From positions 1-64,000 of the forward strand of contig DKIJ01000030.1 in the NCBI GenBank assembly GCA_002454195.1: 64,000 nt of DNA, read 5' to 3'. Positions 44,334-52,862 of this stretch are shown here, piece after piece. The notes under the pieces were generated by a model that saw nothing but the letters and a program-made list of their open reading frames with translations, ran no database searches and was not told the DNA's origin. The first letter of the stretch is position 1, and every line of letters starts with the position of its first letter. Source of the stretch: Flavobacterium sp. UBA6721. GTDB lineage: Bacteria > Bacteroidota > Bacteroidia > Flavobacteriales > Flavobacteriaceae. Both the position numbers and the translations under genes were made by a program.

Positions 44334-45452
44334 TTAGCAAACAGCTTCTTCGATAGTTTCGTTATATGGAAGGTTGAAAGCTTCGGCTACTCCTTTGTAA
44401 AGGATTTTACCGTTAGCAATGTTTATTCCTTTCTTCAATTCTTCGTTCTCCGCACATGCTTTTTTCCAACCTTTGTTTGCTAATTGTAATGCATATGGTA
44501 AAGTTGCATTAGTCAACGCTAACGTAGAAGTATAAGGAACCGCACCTGGCATATTAGCTACACAGTAGTGAACGATATCATCGATGATGAAAGTAGGGTT
44601 TTCATGAGTGGTAGGAGTACAAGTCTCGATACATCCACCTTGGTCAACAGCAACGTCAACAACTACAGTTCTAGGGCTCATTAATTTCAACATATCACGA
44701 GTAATCAAGTGAGGTGCTTTAGCTCCAGGAATTAATACCGCTCCAATTACTAAATCAGCAGTTGCAATTTCTTGACAGATGTTGTAGTGGTTAGACATTA
44801 AAGTAGTTACGTTAGCAGGCATAATATCATCTAAGTAACGTAAACGATGTAAGCTTAAATCCATGATAGTTACCTGCGCACCAAATCCAGCAGCCATTTT
44901 AGCAGCCTGAGTACCTACAACACCACCACCAAGAACAACCACTTTAGCTGGTTTTACTCCAGGAACTCCTCCTAAAAGGATTCCTTTTCCTTGTAATGGT
45001 TTTTCTAAGAATTTAGCACCTTCTTGGATAGACATACGTCCAGCTACTTCTGACATTGGAACTAATAAAGGCAAACTACGGTCTGCTTTTTCAACCGTTT
45101 CATAAGCTAAACATATTGCTCCGCTTTCGATCATTGCATGTGTTAATGGCTCACAAGAAGCAAAGTGGAAGTAAGTAAATACTAATTGGTCTTTTTTAAT
45201 TAATGGGTATTCAGAAGCGATAGGCTCTTTTACTTTGATGATCATCTCAGCAATTTTATAAACAGCTTCAATTGTAGGTAATATTTCTGCTCCAGCTTCT
45301 ACATAAGCAGCATCACTAAATCCACTGTTGATACCTGCATTTGTTTGCACATATACAGTATGTCCAAATTTTTTAAATTCAGTTACACCAGATGGAGTAA
45401 GTGCTACACGATTCTCATTATTTTTAATTTCTTTTGGAACTCCGATTATCAT
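44334..45452 (-). CDS. ald: Alanine dehydrogenase
   Basis: A full-length 372-residue enzyme with the N-terminal signature GVPKEIKNNENRVALTPSGV, the NAD-binding motif VVLGGGVVGTQAAKMAAGFG (about 171-190) and VDQGGCIETCTPTTH. It interconverts alanine with pyruvate and ammonium. It is divergent from an Lrp/AsnC gene, which probably regulates it, as in other bacteria. A -7 element lies at 45490-45497 on the minus strand. Confidence 0.96.
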   Translation of the reverse strand: MIIGVPKEIKNNENRVALTPSGVTEFKKFGHTVYVQTNAGINSGFSDAAYVEAGAEILPTIEAVYKIAEMIIKVKEPIASEYPLIKKDQLVFTYFHFASCEPLTHAMIESGAICLAYETVEKADRSLPLLVPMSEVAGRMSIQEGAKFLEKPLQGKGILLGGVPGVKPAKVVVLGGGVVGTQAAKMAAGFGAQVTIMDLSLHRLRYLDDIMPANVTTLMSNHYNICQEIATADLVIGAVLIPGAKAPHLITRDMLKLMSPRTVVVDVAVDQGGCIETCTPTTHENPTFIIDDIVHYCVANMPGAVPYTSTLALTNATLPYALQLANKGWKKACAENEELKKGINIANGKILYKGVAEAFNLPYNETIEEAVC

Positions 45453-45489
45453 AGTTAGTAATATTAGATGATTGATTGTTATTTCAGTA

Positions 45490-45497
45490 CAAATGTA
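45490..45497 (-). promoter_or_regulatory. Putative -7 element of ald promoter
   Basis: Reads TACATTTG on the minus strand (exact TAnnTTTG), 37 bases before the ald ATG, in the divergent ald/lrp gap. Confidence 0.5.
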
Positions 45498-45650
45498 TTC
45501 ATAAGTATTTTTTACTGATTAAACTACGTTTAAATAAGAAAATTTTCGTTTTATTGTTAATTTTTACACAAATTATTTCTGGTTTGTTCACTTAATCGTT
45601 TTCGCAACAGAAATTTTTTCTTTTGTAGTCTTTTAATAAAATGAAATGTT

Positions 45651-46109
45651 ATGGTATTGGACGAAACGGATAAAAGAATTTTGCGCTTATTGCAGAAAGA
45701 TGCACATTATAAGCTAAAAGATATTGCTGCTAAAATCAACTTGTCTTTGACTCCAGTTCATGACCGAGTAAAGCGATTAGAGCGGGAAGGTATTATTGAT
45801 AAATATGTGACTGTTTTAAACAAAAAGAAACTGGGAAAGAACTTAACGGTTTATTGTCAGGTGACATTGGTCAAGCAGAATTATGATATTTCGGTAGTTT
45901 TTAATCAAGCTATCCTCAATATGCCAGAGGTGGTAGAGTGCAATTTTATTTCAGGTAGTTTTGATTATTTACTTAAAATTGTTTTGGAAGATATGGAGAG
46001 TTATCATCATTTTCATCAAAAAAAACTCTCTGTATTGCCTGAAGTTTCATTGATCAATAGTTTTTTTATTATCTCAGAAGTAAAGAATACGACGATTTTG
46101 CCCTTATAA
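45651..46109 (+). CDS. Lrp/AsnC-family transcriptional regulator
   Basis: The 152-residue protein has the DNA-binding start DETDKRILRLLQKDAHYKLKDIAAKINLSLTPVHDRVKRLEREGII, here read as an HTH plus wing, then the RAM ligand-binding beta sandwich. It diverges from ald and likely controls it in response to alanine or another amino acid. It ends before the terminator at 46114. Confidence 0.93.
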   Translation: MVLDETDKRILRLLQKDAHYKLKDIAAKINLSLTPVHDRVKRLEREGIIDKYVTVLNKKKLGKNLTVYCQVTLVKQNYDISVVFNQAILNMPEVVECNFISGSFDYLLKIVLEDMESYHHFHQKKLSVLPEVSLINSFFIISEVKNTTILPL

Positions 46110-46113
46110 ATAC

Positions 46114-46152
46114 AAAAACCATTCGTTGTTCCGAATGGTTTTTGCTTTTTTT
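46114..46152. terminator. Bidirectional intrinsic terminator
   Basis: Stem AAAAACCATTCG / CGAATGGTTTTT with a 6-base loop followed by T-rich sequence, between the convergent lrp-type and cytochrome c genes. Confidence 0.88.
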
Positions 46153-46165
46153 GATGACTTAGGAT

Positions 46166-46564
46166 TTATTTTAAATGCGAATTAATGTATGCTTCTAATC
46201 CTTCTAATTCTTTGTCAGAAAATGTTTTTGTTAGGTTTAGATTCGCCTGCATTACAGCAAATTGAGACGGATCTACAATAGCATCGCTTTCTCCTTTTAA
46301 GAAAGTGACGATGCTAGCATTTTTATCTTTATAGATTTTTGCAATTTCTTTCAAGCTTGGTCCAATTAATTTTTCCTCTGATTTATGGCAGGAAATACAA
46401 TTTCCTTTGCTTTCAAAGATTACTTTACCTAATTCTTCAGGTGCCAATTCTTTTTCTTCCGTAGCAACGGTTGTTTGATGTTCTTCATTTCCAAATGATT
46501 CCTGACTTTCTTTCTTACAGGCAAAGGTTAATAGAATCAGACTCAAGAGTAGTAATTTTTTCAT
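46166..46564 (-). CDS. Class I c-type cytochrome lipoprotein
   Basis: A 132-residue protein with lipobox LTFAC (Cys16), an acidic linker to about residue 42, and a mono-haem domain with the haem motif CISCH (56-60) and an axial Met probably in FAVMQANL. It transfers electrons in the periplasm or at the outer face of the inner membrane. A -7 element (46584-46591, TATATTTG on the minus strand) precedes it. Confidence 0.9.
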   Translation of the reverse strand: MKKLLLLSLILLTFACKKESQESFGNEEHQTTVATEEKELAPEELGKVIFESKGNCISCHKSEEKLIGPSLKEIAKIYKDKNASIVTFLKGESDAIVDPSQFAVMQANLNLTKTFSDKELEGLEAYINSHLK

Positions 46565-46583
46565 TGTTATAAATTTTATACAC

Positions 46584-46591
46584 CAAATATA
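46584..46591 (-). promoter_or_regulatory. Putative -7 element of the cytochrome gene
   Basis: TATATTTG on the minus strand, 19 bases upstream of the ATG; exact TAnnTTTG match. Confidence 0.45.
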
Positions 46592-46628
46592 CTTTTTAAG
46601 AGGCGATGATAAAATGATTAATATCAGT

Positions 46629-47624
46629 TTATTGGTTCAAAAGAATGGCTGCTTCTTTAGCGAAATAAGTCGAAATCAAACTAGCACCGGCTCTTTTGAT
46701 GCACATTAACTGTTCCATCATGATTTTGTCATTGTCCAGCCATCCACGTTCGGCAGCGGCTTTAATCATGGCGTATTCGCCCGAAACATGATAAACGGTT
46801 ACCGGAACATTTACAGCGTCTTTTACTTCGCGTACGATGTCTAAATAAGCGATTCCCGGTTTTACCATAACCATGTCGGCACCTTCTTCAACATCCCAAA
46901 TAGCTTCTTTAACCGCTTCAATACGGTTTGCATAGTCCATTTGGTAAGTTTTCTTGTCTTTTGGTACCACAACATCGGCTTCCTTAGGTGCAGAGTCCAA
47001 AGCATCGCGAAACGGCCCGTAAAAAGCCGAAGCGTACTTTGCCGAATAACTCATGATACCCACATTTTGGAAACCTGCAGCATCCAATCCCTGACGTAAA
47101 CGTAATACACGTCCGTCCATCATGTCTGAAGGCGCTACGAAATCGGCTCCGGCTTGTGCATGAGAAACCGCCATTTTTACCAAAGCTTCTACCGTAGAAT
47201 CGTTTTCGATATCGCCATTAGCGATGATTCCGTCGTGACCATAAATGGAATACGGATCTAAAGCTACATCCGGCATTACAATCATCTCCGGACAAGCAGT
47301 TTTAATCGCACGAATGGCTTGTTGCATTAATCCATTAGGATTCCAAGCTTCTTTTCCGGTATTGTCTTTTAAATCTTCGCTTACTTTTACATAAATATTT
47401 ACGGCACGAATGCCTAAAGCGAATAATTCTTTTACTTCTTCTACCGTTAAATCAATAGAACGACGAAAGATTCCCGGCATAGAAGGAATTTCTACTTTTA
47501 CATTTTCGCCTTCGGCAATAAACATAGGAAACATAAAATCCGAAGGACTTAAAGTTGTTTCTCTAACTAAACTTCTTATTGATTCGTTGACTCTTAAGCG
47601 ACGACCTCTGTGTATTGGGAACAT
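46629..47624 (-). CDS. hemB: Delta-aminolevulinic acid dehydratase (porphobilinogen synthase)
   Basis: A 331-residue HemB. The Schiff-base lysines lie in MSYSAKYASAFYGPFR (about 194-209) and MVMVKPGIAYLD, and the substrate-binding PVTVYHVSGEYAMIKAA is present. It condenses two ALA into porphobilinogen. It is the most downstream hem gene of the minus-strand group and is separated from hemF by the transposase and its palindromes. Confidence 0.97.
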   Translation of the reverse strand: MFPIHRGRRLRVNESIRSLVRETTLSPSDFMFPMFIAEGENVKVEIPSMPGIFRRSIDLTVEEVKELFALGIRAVNIYVKVSEDLKDNTGKEAWNPNGLMQQAIRAIKTACPEMIVMPDVALDPYSIYGHDGIIANGDIENDSTVEALVKMAVSHAQAGADFVAPSDMMDGRVLRLRQGLDAAGFQNVGIMSYSAKYASAFYGPFRDALDSAPKEADVVVPKDKKTYQMDYANRIEAVKEAIWDVEEGADMVMVKPGIAYLDIVREVKDAVNVPVTVYHVSGEYAMIKAAAERGWLDNDKIMMEQLMCIKRAGASLISTYFAKEAAILLNQ

Positions 47625-47640
47625 AATTATTATTTTTCAA

Positions 47641-47702
47641 GCTCCGTAGGAGCGTAATATTTATAGTTTATTTTCGATTCGTGATGTTAGCTCCAGAGGA
47701 GC
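47641..47702. repeat. REP-like palindromes on the left of the intact transposase
   Basis: GCTCCGTAGGAGC (47641-47653) followed by an AT-tail gtaatatttatag, and GCTCCAGAGGAGC (47690-47702), 49 bases apart. The AT tail faces the transposase, a mirror image of the right-side array. Confidence 0.8.
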
Positions 47703-47708
47703 GACATG

Positions 47709-48167
47709 TTAAATATCTTCGAATAAATATTCGTTTTTAAAATCAACATTAAACAATTTTAAAAATTCGACATATTCTTCTTTAAATGTTTTTGTTTTAT
47801 GGTGTTCTTCCTGATTTTGAATATAATTGATAACATTAGTTAATTGCGAATGGCTATAAGTGAAAGCACCAAATCCTGTTTGCCATTCAAATTTACCATT
47901 TATCCATGCTTTTTCGTTGATGAATCGGGATGAATTTGCTTTGATATCTCTGACCAAATCAGATAATGCTTTATTGGGCTTTAATCCAATTAGAATATGA
48001 ATATGGTCAGGCATTCCGTTGATAGCAATCAATTTTTGATCTTCATTTGTGACAATTCCTGTTATATATTTGAATAATTCATCTTTCCATTTATTGGAAA
48101 TCAGATTTTGTCTTCCTTTGACGGCAAAGACAATTTGAATATATAATTGCGTATAGGTATTTGCCAT
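47709..48167 (-). CDS. REP-associated tyrosine transposase (RAYT, IS200/Y1 family), intact
   Basis: The 152-residue Y1 transposase has the HUH metal-binding motif MPDHIHILIGLKPN and the catalytic Tyr probably in INYIQNQEEHHK, and starts with the typical MANTYTQLYIQIVFAVKGRQ. RAYT enzymes act on single-stranded REP hairpins. It is flanked on both sides by REP-like palindromes and lies between hemB and hemF without breaking either. The frame has no lesion, unlike the copy at 37010. Confidence 0.93.
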   Translation of the reverse strand: MANTYTQLYIQIVFAVKGRQNLISNKWKDELFKYITGIVTNEDQKLIAINGMPDHIHILIGLKPNKALSDLVRDIKANSSRFINEKAWINGKFEWQTGFGAFTYSHSQLTNVINYIQNQEEHHKTKTFKEEYVEFLKLFNVDFKNEYLFEDI

Positions 48168-48246
48168 TCGAAATAGATGTTAATTAAAATTTGTCATTCC
48201 TACGGGATTCAATATAGATTGCATAAAATGTTTCTATAAATATATC

Positions 48247-48411
48247 GCTCCTACGGAGCTCAATTAAAATATCTAAACTTTTGCTATAAATATGTCGCAC
48301 CGATGGTGCTTTTTTTTTTAAATATTGTTTATTGCTACAAATATATCGCTCCTTCGGAGCTGCTTCAAAAATGATAAATCAACAGCTATAAAAATAACGC
48401 TTCTACGAAGC
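48247..48411. repeat. Regular REP array, four units with about 51-base period
   Basis: Palindromes start at 48247 (GCTCCTACGGAGC), 48297 (GCACCGATGGTGC), 48348 (GCTCCTTCGGAGC) and 48399 (GCTTCTACGAAGC), spacing 50, 51 and 51 bases. Each is preceded by a similar tail such as GCTATAAATATGTC or GCTACAAATATATC. Stems co-vary (GCTCC/GGAGC, GCACC/GGTGC, GCTTC/GAAGC), showing conservation of structure over sequence. The last unit contains the hemF stop codon. Confidence 0.85.
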
Positions 48412-49311
48412 TATCCAATCAACTGGTTTTTCTAATACTTTCAATAACTTTTCTTCTTCACTTCCGGCTTCTGGATGATGGTCGTATACCCATTGTACAT
48501 GTGGTGGTAAACTCATCAGGATACTTTCGATTCTTCCATTGGTTTTTAATCCAAATAAAGTGCCTTTATCGTGAACTAAATTGAATTCTACATAACGACC
48601 ACGACGGATTTCCTGCCAGGTTCTGTTGGCTTCAGTGTAAGGAAGATCTTTTCTTCTTTCTACAATTGGAACATAAGCCTCTAAGAAGCTGTTTCCAACT
48701 TCTGTAACGAAATTGTACCAATCGTCCATTGTCATTTCTGGAGTGGCTTTTAAATAGTCGAAAAACAAACCGCCGACACCTCTGGCTTCATGTCGGTGCG
48801 CATTCCAGAAATAATCGTCACATTTCTTTTTATAATTCGGATAAAACTCCGGATTGTGTTTGTCACAGGCCATTTTACAAGTTTGGTGAAAATGCTTAGC
48901 ATCTTCCTCAAACAAATAATAAGGCGTTAAATCTTGCCCGCCACCAAACCACGAATTGATAACGCTACCATTATCATCATACATTTCAAAATAACGCCAG
49001 TTGGCATGCACCGTTGGTACCATTGGATTCTTAGGATGAATCACCAAACTCAGTCCGCAGGCAAAGAAATCGGCTTCGCCTACACCAAACATTTTTTGCA
49101 TGGTATCCGGCAGTTTACCATGAACGGCTGAAATATTGACTCCGCCTTTTTCAAAAACGGCACCGTTTTCAATCACGCGGGTTCTTCCGCCACCACCTTC
49201 AGGTCGGTCCCATAAATCCTGACGGAATTGAGCAACACCATCAATCTTTTCTAATCCGGCACAGATTTGATCCTGAAGTTGTTGTATGTATGAATAGAAT
49301 TTATTTTTCAT
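48403..49311 (-). CDS. hemF: Oxygen-dependent coproporphyrinogen III oxidase
   Basis: The 302-residue HemF carries FGGGQDLTPYY, EDAKHFHQTCK and RRGRYVEFNLVHDKGTLFGL. It makes protoporphyrinogen IX using O2. The last codons, Ala-Ser-stop (GCT TCG TAG), are part of the REP palindrome at 48399-48411, so the C-terminus appears to have been set by REP insertion. Upstream genes in the same direction are a small membrane protein and a 125-residue hypothetical protein. Confidence 0.97.
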   Translation of the reverse strand: MKNKFYSYIQQLQDQICAGLEKIDGVAQFRQDLWDRPEGGGGRTRVIENGAVFEKGGVNISAVHGKLPDTMQKMFGVGEADFFACGLSLVIHPKNPMVPTVHANWRYFEMYDDNGSVINSWFGGGQDLTPYYLFEEDAKHFHQTCKMACDKHNPEFYPNYKKKCDDYFWNAHRHEARGVGGLFFDYLKATPEMTMDDWYNFVTEVGNSFLEAYVPIVERRKDLPYTEANRTWQEIRRGRYVEFNLVHDKGTLFGLKTNGRIESILMSLPPHVQWVYDHHPEAGSEEEKLLKVLEKPVDWIAS

Positions 49312-49318
49312 TTTGAGA

Positions 49319-49624
49319 TTAAATAATCATGATTAAAAAAACAATACCAATTAAGAATAAAAAAGGTAGAGAAATGTATTCGTAATCAGTATAGTATTTC
49401 TTTTTTGAAATTAAATTAATTATTGCAATTATTAATAAAAATAAAAGTGATAAGATAGGAGTTAAGAGCATCAAGGCAGTAATCATATATCCGGCACCAC
49501 AAGGGTGATGATTTTTAAATGACACTGTTTTGAAAAAATAAAAATATAAAACAAATAATACCCATAAGCTATGAAGCCCAATAGGTAAAATGTTGTTCTT
49601 ATTATTAATTTTTAAATATTTCAA
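49319..49624 (-). CDS. Small hypothetical membrane protein
   Basis: The 101-residue protein has three predicted transmembrane segments (about 12-33, 43-69 and 80-101) and one pair HHPC in the first loop. It starts 7 bases before hemF in the same direction. No family is recognised. Confidence 0.6.
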   Translation of the reverse strand: MKYLKINNKNNILPIGLHSLWVLFVLYFYFFKTVSFKNHHPCGAGYMITALMLLTPILSLLFLLIIAIINLISKKKYYTDYEYISLPFLFLIGIVFLIMII

Positions 49625-49665
49625 AATCTTTATTTTAAATATATTTTGACGGTTTTCTTTTTATC

Positions 49666-50040
49666 CTAAATTACTTTTAAACTGGCAATTTTGTTGTGAA
49701 TTCCAAAAGAAAACATCTTGCTTTCCGCTTGGATATAATTGTAAATTGCGATGGCTTTTTCTAAAAAATGAAATTTATTCTGCTGAGACATTTGCACTAA
49801 AATATCTGCAAATCGTTCCTGTTGCTCCCAGTCTAAATGACAACGTTGTATCAGTTGAATCAATTCCTTTTCAGGAATTTCATTTATTCTTTCTAAGCTT
49901 AAACCAAAACCTTTTAACTGCTCATCAATAGCCGGGAAATCTTCGTCATCCAACTTTGGTACAAAAACCAAAGAATGCAATGTTCGAAAGATATTATCAA
50001 TTCGAATGCTTTCCTGATCTCTAAGTCCTTTGTTGAGCAT
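49666..50040 (-). CDS. Hypothetical protein in the hem gene group
   Basis: The ATG at 50040 gives 124 residues (MLNKGLRDQESIRIDN...); the TTG further upstream lies in an inverted repeat and is rejected. The protein is helical and charged with no recognised motif, and is placed between hemE and hemF in Flavobacterium-type order. A role in haem synthesis would be a guess. Confidence 0.6.
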   Translation of the reverse strand: MLNKGLRDQESIRIDNIFRTLHSLVFVPKLDDEDFPAIDEQLKGFGLSLERINEIPEKELIQLIQRCHLDWEQQERFADILVQMSQQNKFHFLEKAIAIYNYIQAESKMFSFGIHNKIASLKVI

Positions 50041-50061
50041 TTTTTGAGTTGTTGGTTGTCG

Positions 50062-50106
50062 GTTTATGGTTGATAGTTTATTATCCAACAACTATCAACC
50101 ATAAAC
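50062..50106. repeat. 17-bp perfect inverted repeat between hemE and the hypothetical gene
   Basis: GTTTATGGTTGATAGTT (50062-50078) and its exact reverse complement (50090-50106) with an 11-base loop. AT-rich, so the hairpin would be weak; no T-run follows on the minus strand, so it is not a standard terminator. Confidence 0.65.
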
Positions 50107-50115
50107 TATCAACTA

Positions 50116-51141
50116 TTATTTTCCGTACTCTTTCACCGCATCTATAAACGCTTTGGCATGATCCACAGGAATGTTTGGTAAAATTCCGTGCCCCAAGTTT
50201 ACGATGTATTTGTCTTTTCCGAATTCGTCAATCATTTCGTGAACCATTTTCTTGATGGTTGGAATTGGCGATAACAATCTTGATGGGTCAAAATTACCTT
50301 GTAAAGTCACATTTCCACCTGATAAATAACGCGCATTTCTGGCAGTACAAGTCCAATCAACTCCAAGAGCCGAAGCCTTGCTTTTACCCATTTCGTTCAA
50401 TGCAAACCAACAACCTTTTCCAAAAACAATAACAGGAGTAATATCGGCTAAAGCTTCAACGATTTGGTTGATGTATTTCCATGAAAACTCTTGATAATCA
50501 GTTGGAGAAAGCATTCCTCCCCAAGAATCAAAAATTTGAACGGCATTAACTCCCGCTTTTACTTTTTCTTTTAAGTATAAAATAGTGGTATCGGTGATTT
50601 TTTGCAATAAAGTGTGTGCTGCTACTGGATTTGAGAAACAGAAACCTTTGGCAGTATCAAAACTCTTCGAACCTTTTCCTTCAACAGCATAGCAGAAAAT
50701 TGTCCATGGAGAACCTGCGAAACCAATCAAAGGCACTTCGTCGTTCAACATTTCTTTGGTCAATTTTACAGCGTCCATTACATAGCCTAAAGTTTCTTCG
50801 ATATTTGGAACAAATACCTGATTAACTTGCTCCATGGTACGAATTGGATTCGGGATAATAGGTCCTAAATTGTCTTTCAATTCTACGTGAATTCCCATCG
50901 CTCTTGGCACCACTAAAATATCCGAAAATAAAATAGCAGCATCCGGAGCAATACGACGAATAGGTTGAACCGTGATTTCAGCAGCTAATTCCGGAGTTTC
51001 GCAACGGGTGAAAAAATCATATTTGTCACGTAAAGCTCTAAATTCCGGTAAATATCTTCCTGCCTGACGCATCATCCATACCGGTGGACGTTGAACAGTT
51101 TCTCCTTTTAATGCTTTTAAGAATAAGTCGTTTTTTATCAT
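50116..51141 (-). CDS. hemE: Uroporphyrinogen decarboxylase
   Basis: A 341-residue HemE with the signatures [17 protein letters not shown] (21-36) and [17 protein letters not shown], and the substrate-binding Asp in [14 protein letters not shown]. It decarboxylates uroporphyrinogen III to coproporphyrinogen III. It follows hemD after a 48-base gap with a strong stem-loop (51157-51185). Confidence 0.97.
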   Translation of the reverse strand: MIKNDLFLKALKGETVQRPPVWMMRQAGRYLPEFRALRDKYDFFTRCETPELAAEITVQPIRRIAPDAAILFSDILVVPRAMGIHVELKDNLGPIIPNPIRTMEQVNQVFVPNIEETLGYVMDAVKLTKEMLNDEVPLIGFAGSPWTIFCYAVEGKGSKSFDTAKGFCFSNPVAAHTLLQKITDTTILYLKEKVKAGVNAVQIFDSWGGMLSPTDYQEFSWKYINQIVEALADITPVIVFGKGCWFALNEMGKSKASALGVDWTCTARNARYLSGGNVTLQGNFDPSRLLSPIPTIKKMVHEMIDEFGKDKYIVNLGHGILPNIPVDHAKAFIDAVKEYGK

Positions 51142-51156
51142 TTTGATTTTATTTAA

Positions 51157-51185
51157 CCCTTTCAGAGTTCAAAACTCTGAAAGGG
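51157..51185. other. Strong stem-loop between hemD and hemE
   Basis: CCCTTTCAGAGTT (51157-51169), 3-base loop, and exact complement AACTCTGAAAGGG (51173-51185). On the minus strand, where hemD and hemE are read, no T-run follows, so it may be an mRNA processing or stability element; a T-rich tail exists only on the plus strand. It could also be a mobile hairpin repeat. Confidence 0.6.
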
Positions 51186-51189
51186 ATTT

Positions 51190-51858
51190 TTATTTAAATT
51201 CTTCTATTACTGCTTCGATGACATCTTCGATGGTAGGTTGTGCCGCCACAATGATGTTTTTTGTTTTATTTTTTAATGCTGATGCTGTGGTTTCGCCAAT
51301 GCAAAAGCAAACTTCTTTTGTGATGGTATTATTTGTCAGGTAACTTTCTACTGCCGAAGGACTAAAAAACAGAATACCATCAAAATTTTCTTCTTTGAAA
51401 ATTTTAAATGGTGCTAACTTGGTTTGATACACCTCAATTTCATTGAAAGTGATACCCGCATTTTTAAGGGCTTTAGGTAAAGTTTCTTTGCGAAGATTTC
51501 CGCTGAAAAATGTATAGCTTTCTTTGTTGTAGATTAGCGTAATAATCTCTGCCAACTCAGAGGCGTAATCCAAATAGACATCTACTGTAAAACCATTTGC
51601 CTCGAGTAAATCTTTTGTTTTTTCGCCTACGCAAAATACACTTTTGGATGTAAGTTTTTGCCAATCCTTTTGTTCCATCAAACTTAAAACTGCATTTTGA
51701 CTGCTGAAAATCAGATTCGTATTGATCTCTTTTAGTTCGAAATTGTTGTTTTGGATTTCGATGAAATCTTGTTCTAAAAGGTCAATTTCGGCATCAAGAA
51801 AAGCCTGACGTTGCGCAACGGATAAGGTTTTGGTCGAAAGAATACTTGTCTGACTCAT
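51190..51858 (-). CDS. hemD: Uroporphyrinogen-III synthase
   Basis: A 222-residue HemD-family protein. Sequence of this family is poorly conserved; TLIFSSQNAVLSLMEQ, VGEKTKDLLEANGF and GILFFSPSAVESYL are the recognisable pieces. It cyclises hydroxymethylbilane to uroporphyrinogen III. It abuts hemC with a one-base overlap, so translation is probably coupled. Confidence 0.9.
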   Translation of the reverse strand: MSQTSILSTKTLSVAQRQAFLDAEIDLLEQDFIEIQNNNFELKEINTNLIFSSQNAVLSLMEQKDWQKLTSKSVFCVGEKTKDLLEANGFTVDVYLDYASELAEIITLIYNKESYTFFSGNLRKETLPKALKNAGITFNEIEVYQTKLAPFKIFKEENFDGILFFSPSAVESYLTNNTITKEVCFCIGETTASALKNKTKNIIVAAQPTIEDVIEAVIEEFK

Positions 51859-52784
51859 TATTTTTTCAAAGTTGCTTTAATCGTTGCCATCAATTCGTTT
51901 CCTCCATTATCGAGAATTTCTTTAGCAGAATAGAATCCTAATTTTTTCCATTCGGATATATCCACCACTTTGTTGATTTCGATTTTTTGTTTTCCATCCA
52001 AAGAAAATAAAACGCCATCCAAATGAATAGTGTCTTCGTCTTCATTGTATTTTGCTAAAGCACCAATAGGAGCTGTACAACCACCTTCTAAGGTTCTCAA
52101 AAATTGGCGTTCGATATAGGTACAAACTTCGGTTTCGATATCGTTTAATTGCGAAACAGCATCTAAAGTAAATTCGTCATTTGCCATAGCAACGACTAGC
52201 ATAGCACCTTGAGCAGGAGCCGGAATCATCCAGTCTAAATCGATATAATCACTTGGTTTCAAGTTGATTCTTTCTAAACCTGCAGCGGCAAAAACAGCTC
52301 CGTTCCAGTCATTGTCTTGCAATTTTTGCATTCGGGTATTTACGTTTCCACGTAAATCAACTACGGTGTGATTTGGGTATTTATTCAACCATTGTGCTTG
52401 ACGACGCAAACTTCCAGTAGCGATTGTTCCTTCAGTTTCTAGAAAATCCAGATCACCTTTGTGCACTAAAATATCAAGGGTATTGGCTCTTTTTAAAACG
52501 GCAGCCTGAACAATTCCGATAGGTAGGGCAGTGGGAACATCTTTCATAGAATGTACAGCGATATCCACATCGCCATTAATCATAGCTATGTCTAATGTTT
52601 TGGTGAAAATTCCAGTAATTCCCAATTCGTATAGTGGCTTGTCAAGAATAATATCACCTTGTGATTTTACGGCTACGATTTCAGTTTTATAACCTAAATC
52701 GTTGAGTTGTTTTTGAACAGTATGTGCTTGCCATAAAGCGAGTTCGCTATCTCTTGTACCTATACGTATTGTTTTTTCTGCCAT
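51858..52784 (-). CDS. hemC: Hydroxymethylbilane synthase (porphobilinogen deaminase)
   Basis: A 308-residue HemC with the start IRIGTRDSELALWQA, DVAVHSMKDVPT, and the cofactor-binding Cys in LEGGCTAPIGA. It polymerises four porphobilinogen units. It follows hemA with a 78-base gap that holds one copy of the dispersed TTTGTGAAAATTGGTG motif (52829-52859). Confidence 0.97.
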   Translation of the reverse strand: MAEKTIRIGTRDSELALWQAHTVQKQLNDLGYKTEIVAVKSQGDIILDKPLYELGITGIFTKTLDIAMINGDVDIAVHSMKDVPTALPIGIVQAAVLKRANTLDILVHKGDLDFLETEGTIATGSLRRQAQWLNKYPNHTVVDLRGNVNTRMQKLQDNDWNGAVFAAAGLERINLKPSDYIDLDWMIPAPAQGAMLVVAMANDEFTLDAVSQLNDIETEVCTYIERQFLRTLEGGCTAPIGALAKYNEDEDTIHLDGVLFSLDGKQKIEINKVVDISEWKKLGFYSAKEILDNGGNELMATIKATLKK

Positions 52785-52828
52785 TTTATTTTTTTGCCAT
52801 AAATATAGAAAGTAATTATGACTTAATT

Positions 52829-52859
52829 AATTTGTGAAAATTGGTGTAATTTGTGGTGG
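52829..52859. repeat. Copy of dispersed GTGnAATTnGTGG motif
   Basis: Reads ATTTGTGAAAATTGGTG then TAATTTGTGGTGG in the gap between hemA and hemC; similar to the copies at 24215 and 43416-43537. Confidence 0.45.
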
Positions 52860-52862
52860 ATT

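Noticed and set aside
48247..48411. Possible CRISPR array because of the regular 50-51-base period
   Set aside because: The conserved part is a 13-base palindrome plus an AT tail, the intervening parts are not clearly unique spacers, only four units exist, and no cas gene is present. A RAYT gene next to it explains it better.
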